Positions 34,434 to 41,140 of a stretch of 41,140 nucleotides of DNA are shown here, piece after piece (position 1 is the first letter of the stretch; each line of letters starts with the position of its first letter). The DNA is taken from positions 1 to 41,140 of the forward strand of contig JAKSRD010000019.1 of assembly GCA_024403795.1 (NCBI GenBank). The letters run 5' to 3'. The notes beneath the pieces were generated by a model. It did not search any database. It saw only the letters and a list, made by a program, of their open reading frames with translations, and had not been told where the DNA came from. This DNA is from Saccharofermentans sp. GTDB lineage: Bacteria; Bacillota; Clostridia; Saccharofermentanales; Saccharofermentanaceae. The translations under genes and the position numbers were made by a program.

Positions 34434-36050
34434 TTACCCTTCTATGCGCTGATAAAGACTGCATCCGGATCTTTCATCGGACATTATCAGCTCATAGTTC
34501 TCACACAAAGCAACGCTTTTGTTTAATTTGTCGCTGTAAACCACGGCACTGTCACCCACGAGAACATACTTGAAACGGTATTCATCAAAAAAGCTTTGGT
34601 ATTCTTCCTGTGTACCGTTGGTCAAAAACAAAAGATCGTCCAATGCAGTGCAGTTAACCTCAGTGGCACCGTCTGCATAAGGGAATTGTCTGCTGTCAAC
34701 AAATGCAGGGATCTTTTCCCATACAAGAAAGTTTCCCATGCTATATGAATGCACGATGGAGAAATCTTCATCTTCCGCAGAAGCTGTTTTTAAATAATCC
34801 ATGATATCTTGCGATACAACATCCTGCAGCAACACTTCGTCCTTCTTTGTCTTGTCGACAAAAGCCGATGGAGCCAGACCGTGCTTGATGTAATCATCAA
34901 AAGTATTCAGTCTCATGCATAGCGGTAATGCTATAAGACAGGCGGTAACTGCCACAGTGACAAATGACAGCCATTCTTTTTTGAACTTAATGCTTCCATA
35001 AAAAGAAGTAACCGCCCTCTCTATTACCGTTCCGGAGATCAAAATGTCATCTATCATTATTTCAAGATACTTGTAGGCATATGTCATAAAGAACAGCAAT
35101 CCGACGATGCCGCTCTTCTGAGACATTATTCCCAGACAGACAAACGCAGCAACAACGATCAAACGGCGGCATTCTTTCTCATCTTTCTTTCTGTACGCGG
35201 TAAGGAATCCATATCCGGTAACAAAGGTGACGGCGACAAGAATAAAAGCACCGAGAGCACCCGGTATGGTCAGTGGTCTCCATTCTGAAATATAGGCAGT
35301 TGTCGCAAGCGAAGACACCTTAAACATCTCGATATAACGCTTCGGACCTAAAGGATTTACCATATATCCGAGAAGGAAAACTGCAATGTCACCTAAAAGG
35401 AACAAGATGTTTTTCTTTTCGACGGCTTTCTTGAATTTGAAGTTGAAGAAAACATCAAACACGATATTCAAAGCCAGTAATACAAACATGACCACGATCA
35501 TGCCTGCATGGAAATTAGCCGAGAACACGCCCAAAAGGAAATACAGAGCCAGCTTCCAAACCTTTGAAAGTCTCTCACTGTCGTACAGATACATTAACAG
35601 CAATACAAAATAGACACTGAACCACATTGGGCGGTTGATCGAGTTGACTTTGAAGTCTACAAACAGATAATAGAAAACCGCCAACGACAGGAACTTATAC
35701 TTCCATTTGTTGCAAAAATACGGGATCGCATAGGAAGATCCGAAGACTAACATGCCGATAAACACAAACCCGAAGACACCGAAAAATCTGGAAACAATAT
35801 AGATCAAAACATCAAACAGCCATTCCTGCTGAGTCCAGAGCGTTCCTTCGAGCCAGGAAAATGTATTTGCAAAGGAGATCGAATGATTCTGAACGATCTC
35901 TTCGCCTACGCGTATGTGCCACATCAGATCAACATCAAGGTACTTGAAGTTATCAAATCTGTCCAGGAATGCAAAAACGGCAACTACACAGAATACTGAA
36001 TAGTATAAAAGCTTAGATATGGTTCCTCTGTTTCTCGCTAATGAAGACAT
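34434..36050 (-). CDS. Multi-spanning membrane protein, GT-C-like, unknown acceptor
   Basis: 538 residues from the ATG at 36050. About ten membrane segments fill roughly 15-395; a soluble C-terminal domain (about 410-538) follows. The first outside loop has YLDVDLMWHIRVGEEIVQ and WTQQEWLFDVLIY, which recalls the acidic loop of GT-C glycosyltransferases, but no full family signature is seen. It starts 20 nt after the TSCPD gene. An in-frame start at 36113 would overlap that gene. Function is therefore only suggested. Confidence 0.7.
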   Translation of the reverse strand: MSSLARNRGTISKLLYYSVFCVVAVFAFLDRFDNFKYLDVDLMWHIRVGEEIVQNHSISFANTFSWLEGTLWTQQEWLFDVLIYIVSRFFGVFGFVFIGMLVFGSSYAIPYFCNKWKYKFLSLAVFYYLFVDFKVNSINRPMWFSVYFVLLLMYLYDSERLSKVWKLALYFLLGVFSANFHAGMIVVMFVLLALNIVFDVFFNFKFKKAVEKKNILFLLGDIAVFLLGYMVNPLGPKRYIEMFKVSSLATTAYISEWRPLTIPGALGAFILVAVTFVTGYGFLTAYRKKDEKECRRLIVVAAFVCLGIMSQKSGIVGLLFFMTYAYKYLEIMIDDILISGTVIERAVTSFYGSIKFKKEWLSFVTVAVTACLIALPLCMRLNTFDDYIKHGLAPSAFVDKTKKDEVLLQDVVSQDIMDYLKTASAEDEDFSIVHSYSMGNFLVWEKIPAFVDSRQFPYADGATEVNCTALDDLLFLTNGTQEEYQSFFDEYRFKYVLVGDSAVVYSDKLNKSVALCENYELIMSDERSGCSLYQRIEG

Positions 36051-36069
36051 ATTGCCGTATCTTCCGTAT

Positions 36070-36318
36070 TTATTCAAAATACTGATCGATCGCTCTGGCA
36101 AACTGATCTGCACAGGAAGTTCCCTTCATGTGGCAGTCATTGCCTCTCAAGATGTCGGCGATCTCTTTTGCATCCTTGCCTTCAACAAGCTTTCCGATGG
36201 CCTTAAGGTTGCCGTTGCATCCTCCGAGGAACTCGACATTATAAAGCTTGCCGTCCTCGACATCAAAATCGATCTGCATTGAACAAACACCCTTAGGGCT
36301 GTAACTTACATGTTCCAT
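36070..36318 (-). CDS. TSCPD-domain small protein (TIGR03905-like)
   Basis: 82 residues from the ATG at 36318, which has AAGGAG upstream. The sequence VSYSPKGVCSMQIDFDVEDG, FLGGCNGNLKAIGKLVEG and GTSCADQFARAIDQY matches the free-standing TSCPD domain, related to the C-terminal part of class II ribonucleotide reductases. Conserved Cys suggest nucleotide or metal contact, but the role is unknown. Confidence 0.85.
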   Translation of the reverse strand: MEHVSYSPKGVCSMQIDFDVEDGKLYNVEFLGGCNGNLKAIGKLVEGKDAKEIADILRGNDCHMKGTSCADQFARAIDQYFE

Positions 36319-36396
36319 TCTCGCTCTCCTTCTCGAAAACCATAACCGATAATACACCGTAACAGCACATTTAACACTGTTACAATGCCGTATTTA

Positions 36397-37791
36397 TCAG
36401 AATCCCATCACCTTTATCAGTAAGAGCCAGCTGACCCCGTAATAACAACCTACCGCAATGAGGTCGTTGATCGTAGTGATCAACGGTCCGGAAGCGACGG
36501 CCGGGTCGATCTTGAGCTTCTTAAAGAACAACGGTATAAGAGTACCGATAATGCTTGCAAAGATCATTGAGACAAGCAATGCAATTCCGATACATCCGCT
36601 TACCGAGAATGAGAATACCGCATCGCGCTGCTTGAAGATCATCAGATACAGACCGACAAGAACGATCGAAGCCATTCCGAGTATGATACCGACACTGAGT
36701 CCTACTCTGGATTCCTTGAAGACAAGTCTCAGCTTCTGCGAGAAGGTAAGATTCTCATCGGTCAATACTCTGATGGTGACAGCAAGGGACTGCGTTCCGA
36801 CGTTACCTGCCATGTCCAGGATCAAAGACTGGAAAGCCATGATAACCGTAAGACGCGAGATGATACCCTCAAATACTCCTACAAATGTCGATACGACCAT
36901 GCCAAGGCATAAAAGGACGAGAAGCCAAGGCATTCTTTTGCGGATACTCTGACCCAGCGGTTCCTGAAGGTCTTCTTCTGCAGTAAGTCCGGCGAGCTTA
37001 ACGTAGTCTTCACCGAGCTCATCATCGACAACTTCGACGACACTCTGTGACGTGATAACGCCCAGGATCCTGTTGTTCTCATCAAGAACAGGGATCAAGT
37101 CCTCCGAATAATCCTTGAGTCTCTCGATACATTCATCGATCTGCTCCGTCGCATAGACATAAGGGAACGATGTAACTATCAAAGTATTGAGATCCGTCGT
37201 GCTTCTTGCCGTAATGAGATCCTTAAGAGTAAGAGCCCCGTAAAATTCTCCCTCATCATCTTCGACAAAAAGCGTCGAGATGTTGTCGTTCTCTTCGGCC
37301 TGCGTAACGAGTGCGCTCATCGCCTGCTTGACCGTGAGATCCAGACCTATCTTGATGAAGTTTGCGGTCATCTTACTGCCGATCTCTTCTTCGTCGTAGG
37401 ATGCGATGATCGTGATCTCTTTCCGAACATCGGAGTCAAGAGCCTCGATAATGAGCGATCTTCTCTCCTTCTCAAGCTCTCGCAGAACATTAACCGCAGT
37501 ATCGGTCTCGAGCTCTGCAACAACGGCAGCCGCGCGCCTGATATCCATTGAATTCAGGTACTGACCTACCTGCTCTTCTTCCAGACACTCGAAAACTTCC
37601 GCGAGCAAAGACTTACCGCAGACTCTGAAGAGCTTCTTGCGCTCCTGGTCTGTGATCTCATTCAATATCTGCGCAATGTCACTTGCGTGATAATCTTCCA
37701 GTTTGTAATGGACTACCCTTGGGGAATCGTTCCCCTTCATCAATGAGATTATCTCGTCCTGATAATCTCTTCTAATTTCCTTCTCTGACAT
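36397..37791 (-). CDS. mgtE: Magnesium transporter MgtE
   Basis: 464 residues. The cytoplasmic N domain (about 20-130, ADIAQILNEITDQERKKLF-like) is followed by two CBS repeats (about 130-255; VDDEGEFYGALTLKDLI and PVLDENNRILGVITSQSVV). Five membrane helices follow from about 280, with MAGNVGTQSLAVTIR, the pore-lining signature, and SGPLITTINDLIAVGCYY. It imports Mg2+, gated by Mg2+ binding to the N and CBS domains. I chose the ATG at 37791 because AGGAGGAG is just upstream. A promoter and a long structured leader precede it. Confidence 0.95.
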   Translation of the reverse strand: MSEKEIRRDYQDEIISLMKGNDSPRVVHYKLEDYHASDIAQILNEITDQERKKLFRVCGKSLLAEVFECLEEEQVGQYLNSMDIRRAAAVVAELETDTAVNVLRELEKERRSLIIEALDSDVRKEITIIASYDEEEIGSKMTANFIKIGLDLTVKQAMSALVTQAEENDNISTLFVEDDEGEFYGALTLKDLITARSTTDLNTLIVTSFPYVYATEQIDECIERLKDYSEDLIPVLDENNRILGVITSQSVVEVVDDELGEDYVKLAGLTAEEDLQEPLGQSIRKRMPWLLVLLCLGMVVSTFVGVFEGIISRLTVIMAFQSLILDMAGNVGTQSLAVTIRVLTDENLTFSQKLRLVFKESRVGLSVGIILGMASIVLVGLYLMIFKQRDAVFSFSVSGCIGIALLVSMIFASIIGTLIPLFFKKLKIDPAVASGPLITTINDLIAVGCYYGVSWLLLIKVMGF

Positions 37792-38035
37792 TTGTCTCCT
37801 CCTAAAAAAGCAGACAAACGTAGAAAACAAAAAACCTCTGATATTGCTTGCGGCATCCAGAGGTCAACGTTATATCATTTAGTCCTTAAGGGCCAATACA
37901 GTTTCCGGCACCAGTCTCTTTAAGGAACAAAGGATATCTCGTCCGCGTTTCCCTCGTTTGTCGCAACTGTCGCCGCCGTCCACCGTATTCACCTCACTTT
38001 GTCATTGAATTCACGGGAAGTACTCCCGCCTCGAA
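37792..38035 (-). ncRNA. mgtE 5' leader, putative cis-regulatory RNA
   Basis: About 240 nt from the predicted start site to the mgtE codon. Visible stems are CGGGA/TCCCG near the 5' end (around 38010-38030) and TCCTTAA/TTAAGGA (37883-37889 / 37920-37926), ahead of the terminator. A Mg2+-sensing M-box would be expected in front of mgtE, but I could not align the M-box core to it with confidence, so the class is open. Confidence 0.6.
37829..37864 (-). terminator. Intrinsic terminator inside the mgtE leader
   Basis: On the minus strand ACCTCTG and CAGAGGT (37834-37840 / 37858-37864) form a stem followed by TTTTTTG, about 40 nt before the mgtE start. A terminator in that place usually means control by premature termination. 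Confidence 0.85.
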
Positions 38036-38064
38036 ATTCTATCACGCTAAAGTGCGTTTGTTAA
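38036..38064 (-). promoter_or_regulatory. Promoter of mgtE
   Basis: On the minus strand TTAACA (38059-38064) and TAGAAT (38036-38041) are spaced by 17 bp, with an extended -10 TG one base before. The start point would be near 38029. Confidence 0.8.
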
Positions 38065-38096
38065 CCCTAAAAAGTACAGTTTTACATGTAATTTCT

Positions 38097-38738
38097 TCAG
38101 TCCGGCATCTCTCCGTCCAAAACAGCCTTTTTCTCCTCTTCCCGCTTCTTTAATATCCTCTTCCAGGTCCTGTCATTCAATATCCTGCCGATAGGAAAGA
38201 CGGCTATGAAGATCCCGCTTGATAATTCAATATAACAACCTATAATGTTGAGACGTTGATTATAGATTTTTTTCCCTCTCTCCTGAACAATATGGGCCAA
38301 ACCTTCGGCTGTATACCCTGAGATATGAATACAACTTCTTTTCTCCTTGTTAAATATGTCAGTTATGTCTTCGCAGGAAATATCATAACCGTCATTCATG
38401 ACTGTCTCGCTTCCGGCTGCCTGATACAGTTGAGCGCTCGTATAATCAGTATAGAACCAGGTATCGTAATCTTCCGAACTAAAGCCTGTATTTCCGCCTT
38501 TAACTTCAATTATCTTCAGATCATCCGGAAGAGAAAAACCCAGAACCTCACTCAAGGCAGCTGTATATTGATCTCCCGGGTCCTTATCACGATACAGATT
38601 TGCTTTAGTGGTATTATCTGCCAACAAGTATATGAAGATGCATATTGCAGCGATAATGGTTATGGGTGCAAGGATCTTTCTTGCAGTGATCATACGACCA
38701 TATCCCTCAAGCTTCTGTTCATCATTCCTTTCACGCAT
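38097..38738 (-). CDS. Membrane protein, tandem paralog C
   Basis: 213 residues. Not a recognised family. One N-terminal membrane segment (about 22-42), an outside domain with DPGDQYTAAL, FSLPDDLKII and VKGGNTG, and a C-terminal segment (GIFIAVFPIGRILNDRTWK) before a Lys/Glu-rich tail. It shares this layout and the DP.D.Y, LPDDL.I and GG motifs with the next two genes upstream. GGAGG lies 9 nt before the ATG. All three probably belong to one operon. Confidence 0.75.
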   Translation of the reverse strand: MRERNDEQKLEGYGRMITARKILAPITIIAAICIFIYLLADNTTKANLYRDKDPGDQYTAALSEVLGFSLPDDLKIIEVKGGNTGFSSEDYDTWFYTDYTSAQLYQAAGSETVMNDGYDISCEDITDIFNKEKRSCIHISGYTAEGLAHIVQERGKKIYNQRLNIIGCYIELSSGIFIAVFPIGRILNDRTWKRILKKREEEKKAVLDGEMPD

Positions 38739-38756
38739 TACACGGGGCCTCCGTTG

Positions 38757-39347
38757 TTATTCGATATATTTGTCGATCTCCTGCAGAATCTTCCGCGTCC
38801 TGTTACGAAGTATGGTGGCGATCGGGAAGACCGCGATGAATATCGGAATGAACAATACTGACAGGATTATGAGCTGTCCCTTATCTCTGCTCATTACTTG
38901 TTCACCATTTGCCTTCAAAAATTCCATTGTCCGGTCACTAAGAAATGCCCCGAGAGTAAGTTTGTTTCCACTTTTGTCACAGTCAACATAATCCCAGTAC
39001 TTATCCTCGACACCGATAGATTTCCACTGTTCTATGGTGTAGCTTGAAAATATATGTATCTCATACCCTCCGTCGTAAGCGTATAAGCCGCCCTCGAGTG
39101 CCGTGATCTCTAAGTCATCAGGAAGTGTGACACCGATGTCTTCTTCCAGTATCTGTCTATAAGCATCAGTCGGATCGTTATCAACATACTGTGTCATACT
39201 GCAACCTAATATCAATATTGAAGCCCAACAACAAGCTATCGCACCCACTGTTACAAACGGAATAAGTATTATCCTTATCTTTCTTAACCGACTGTACCTC
39301 TCATGTTTGCTTATGAGCTTGCTCTTCTTATCTGTTACGTTATCCAT
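38757..39347 (-). CDS. Membrane protein, tandem paralog B
   Basis: 196 residues from the ATG at 39347 (AGGGG upstream). Layout as in the neighbour at 38097: a basic cytoplasmic start (HERYSRLRKIRIILIPF), one membrane segment, an outside domain with NDPTDAYRQILEE, TLPDDLEITALEGG and SSYTIEQWKSIGV, then a C-terminal membrane segment ending PIATILRNRTRK. The same EQW..(I/L)G motif occurs in paralog A. No function is known. The short C-terminal tail (ILQEIDKYIE) differs among the three. Confidence 0.75.
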   Translation of the reverse strand: MDNVTDKKSKLISKHERYSRLRKIRIILIPFVTVGAIACCWASILILGCSMTQYVDNDPTDAYRQILEEDIGVTLPDDLEITALEGGLYAYDGGYEIHIFSSYTIEQWKSIGVEDKYWDYVDCDKSGNKLTLGAFLSDRTMEFLKANGEQVMSRDKGQLIILSVLFIPIFIAVFPIATILRNRTRKILQEIDKYIE

Positions 39348-39445
39348 ATATTCTGACCCCTGTAAATCAGTGCTTTTCCGCATTCGCCCGCAGACATTCA
39401 GATTTGTTCTCTAAGTGCTTGGCCTTCACTCATGCCCGGAACTGA

Positions 39446-40063
39446 TCACTGTCTGTTCAGGGAAATCTCTTCTTCAGATAACGCAACGATCTTCTTCCAG
39501 GTCCTCTTGCGAAGTATGGTGACTATCGGGAAGACACCGATGAGGATGATGACGGCTGTTCCACTCCAACGCATAATGTTAAAAGTCTGAAGACTTCCGC
39601 GCGTTTTGCCGTTCTCTGTTAACAACTCCATCAATTCCTGACATTCGCTTACGTTGATCGACAGCTTGCTTCCCTTTGCTTTTCCGGACGCATCTTCGGT
39701 ACTCTCGTTTCTGAAGGATCCGATACCCAAAGCATCCCACTGTTCCGGTGTGTAATTCACCTGCAGATATATGAGATTGTCGGAAGAACTGTATCCCATT
39801 GCACCTCCCCAGACCTTCTCTATCTCCAAGTCATCCGGAAGAACGGTCTCGAAGTTCTCTTCAATGCACTGTCTGTATTCATCACCGGGATTCTCATCTT
39901 TATATTGATACGCTCCCATTTTGAAGAACATGGAGCCGATATTGCAGTAAAAGAACGCAAACATAAGGACAAACGGCACAAGTATTATCCTGATCCTTCT
40001 CAATCTGCGGTACTTGTCGTACTTTGCGTAGAGCCTGCTCTTTTCATCTGTTCCGTTACTCAT
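39446..40063 (-). CDS. Membrane protein, tandem paralog A
   Basis: 205 residues from the ATG at 40063 (AGAGG upstream). The basic start (YDKYRRLRRIRIILVPF), single membrane segment, outside domain (DENPGDEYRQCIEE, VLPDDLEIEKVWGG, NYTPEQWDALGI) and closing membrane segment (GVFPIVTILRKRTWK) match paralog B most closely. It follows the HD hydrolase gene by 17 nt. No known domain is recognised. Confidence 0.75.
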   Translation of the reverse strand: MSNGTDEKSRLYAKYDKYRRLRRIRIILVPFVLMFAFFYCNIGSMFFKMGAYQYKDENPGDEYRQCIEENFETVLPDDLEIEKVWGGAMGYSSSDNLIYLQVNYTPEQWDALGIGSFRNESTEDASGKAKGSKLSINVSECQELMELLTENGKTRGSLQTFNIMRWSGTAVIILIGVFPIVTILRKRTWKKIVALSEEEISLNRQ

Positions 40064-40080
40064 TTGATATGCCTCTCTTG

Positions 40081-40725
40081 TCAACAATCTTCCGAATTCC
40101 ACTCGCGCAGGAATTCATCTACATATGCTCTCATGTATTCTTCTCTTCTCGCGGCGATCTTCATTGCCGTATCCGTGTTCATCATGTCCTTAAGAAGGAA
40201 CAACTTCTCATAAAAGTGATTCAGTGAAGTCGAGACATGATTTCTGTATTCTTCCTTATTCATTCCGAGTTCAGGCAGAACATCCGGATCGTAAATGTCT
40301 CTGTTGTGATTCCCGCCGTATGCAAATGTTCTGGCAATACCGATGGCGCCCAGAGCATCCAATCTGTCGGCATCCTGAACACACTTGCCTTCGATGGTCG
40401 ACGGCACCGCCGAATCAACACCGCAGAAAGACACCTGCTCAATGATCTCAACGATCTTGTCTATGTCTTCATCGGATACATGCTCCTTCTTGAGGAATGA
40501 AACCGCATTCACCTTGCCGGCATATGTGTCAGGGGAGATTTTCGCGTCGTCCACATCGTGAAGCAATGCCGCCAGCGATACGATCTCGATATCAGCACCC
40601 TCTTCTTCGGCGATCTTTCTTGCGAGCTCGAAAACACGTACCGTATGATAGTAATCGTGTCCGCTGTACTCGCCCTTGAAAAACTCTCTCACATATTCTT
40701 TTGTTCTGTCGATCGGGCAGTTCAT
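40081..40725 (-). CDS. HD-domain phosphohydrolase (YedJ-like)
   Basis: 214 residues from the ATG at 40725. Metal-binding residues of the HD fold are His27 in YYHTVRVFELAR, His56-Asp57 in AALLHDVDDAKIS, and Asp120 in VQDADRLDALGAIGIAR. Such enzymes hydrolyse phosphomono- or diesters or nucleotides; the substrate is not predictable. GAGAG is the only upstream ribosome-binding-like tract. It is the first gene of the run that includes the three paralogs. Confidence 0.9.
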   Translation of the reverse strand: MNCPIDRTKEYVREFFKGEYSGHDYYHTVRVFELARKIAEEEGADIEIVSLAALLHDVDDAKISPDTYAGKVNAVSFLKKEHVSDEDIDKIVEIIEQVSFCGVDSAVPSTIEGKCVQDADRLDALGAIGIARTFAYGGNHNRDIYDPDVLPELGMNKEEYRNHVSTSLNHFYEKLFLLKDMMNTDTAMKIAARREEYMRAYVDEFLREWNSEDC

Positions 40726-40787
40726 GTTTACTCTCAGCTTTCGGTTTTCAGTTTTCTCGTACGGCAGCAAATCGCCTCACGCAAGTT

Positions 40788-40816
40788 ATATTACCACCTA
40801 TTTTATCAACTTACAA
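40788..40816 (-). promoter_or_regulatory. Possible promoter of the HD hydrolase/paralog operon
   Basis: On the minus strand TTGTAA (40811-40816) and TAATAT (40788-40793) are separated by 17 bp. Each matches consensus at four of six positions. The surrounding region is very AT-rich, so chance matches are likely. Confidence 0.35.
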
Positions 40817-40977
40817 GATATATTTATTGTTATTCGATATATTTATATTGATTTCAGCAACTGTCTTCAGACAACTTCTAAGAGGGATCGTTTCCGTGAC
40901 CAAATGTACCAAAAAGTGGTTCTTCACAACAAGCTTGGGAATTAAATAATTGATCTTTATAATCTGACCGCCTGTAG

Positions 40978-41053
40978 CAGCGGAATCCTAATAGGTTCGC
41001 GCCATGTTACAGCGGAATCCTTAATAGGTTCGGGCCATGTTACAGCGAAATCC
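40978..41053. repeat. Tandem 32-33-bp repeat
   Basis: Two full copies and one partial copy of a unit that starts CAGCGGAATCCT and ends GGTTCG[C/G]GCCATGTTA begin at 40978, 41010 and 41043. The copies differ by one inserted base and one substitution. No gene is visible in 40817-41140. Confidence 0.8.
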
Positions 41054-41080
41054 GAAATTCGTCCTAAATAGTCAACACTG

Positions 41081-41140
41081 GGTCCTGGGACTTTCCCGGG
41101 ACAAAAAACGTTTTTTACTACAGAAAAAGTCCCGGAGGAC
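41081..41140. repeat. Nested inverted repeats at window end
   Basis: GTCCTGGGA and TCCCGGGAC form a small hairpin at about 41082-41102. The CCGGGAC arm can instead pair with GTCCCGG at about 41129-41135, across a loop with AAAAAACGTTTTTT. The element runs to the window edge and may continue. Confidence 0.6.

Noticed and set aside
37792..38035. Firm call of an M-box riboswitch
   Set aside because: Position and layout fit, but I could not align the conserved M-box core, so only a generic leader is reported.
40817..41140. Small plus-strand frames in the AT-rich right end
   Set aside because: No ribosome binding site or domain; they lie in repeat and AT-rich sequence.

Overview
The window reads as the chromosome of a gut- or rumen-type Clostridia bacterium (Bacillota). 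The evidence is moderate GC, strong GGAGG ribosome binding sites, a Gram-positive arabinose regulator (GntR head on a LacI-type sensor), AraC-type response regulators paired with YesM-type kinases, sugar-binding lipoproteins, and a secreted GH10 xylanase. I cannot fix the family or genus. I saw no rRNA, tRNA, transposase or CRISPR array.

Layout. 1-203: palindromic repeats. 204-7758 (minus): the end of a surface-polysaccharide cluster, transcribed from right to left: Alg14-like and Alg13-like glycosyltransferase pair, GT2, methyltransferase, a GT2-pyruvyltransferase fusion, a PP-loop ATPase-like protein and a Wzx-type flippase. 7868-11905 (plus): a sugar-sensing system of AraC-type response regulator, histidine kinase and YtfQ-like binding lipoprotein, with overlapping genes. 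11912-17866 (minus): an AT-richer cassette with a consensus promoter. It holds a small secreted peptide, a lactococcin-972-type ABC exporter (permease and ATPase), a private signal peptidase I and a large two-part lipoprotein. 17868-18213: inverted and tandem repeats. 18219-19280 (minus) and 19730-26869 (plus): an AraR-like repressor, divergent from ytfQ-ytfR-ytfT-yjfF, an FGGY kinase and araD. This is a furanose or arabinose uptake and catabolism operon without an isomerase gene.

27000-32460 (minus): a DUF3592-like protein, a nitroreductase, a GT-C membrane glycosyltransferase, a 400-bp array of hairpins and a GH10 xylanase lipoprotein. 32735-34333 (plus): plsC-like acyltransferase and diacylglycerol-kinase-like lipid kinase. 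34434-40725 (minus): a multi-spanning GT-C-like protein, a TSCPD protein, mgtE with a promoter, a structured leader and an internal terminator, three tandem paralogous membrane proteins and an HD hydrolase. The window ends in more repeats.

How it fits together: the xylanase releases arabinoxylan fragments. The binding-protein/kinase/regulator trio and AraR probably sense the freed arabinose and drive the YtfQRT-YjfF importer and the kinase/epimerase pair. The bacteriocin-like cassette sits between the sensing system and the repressor of that locus. The points most worth a second look are this cassette and several families of intergenic hairpins whose stems change sequence while pairing and geometry are kept.
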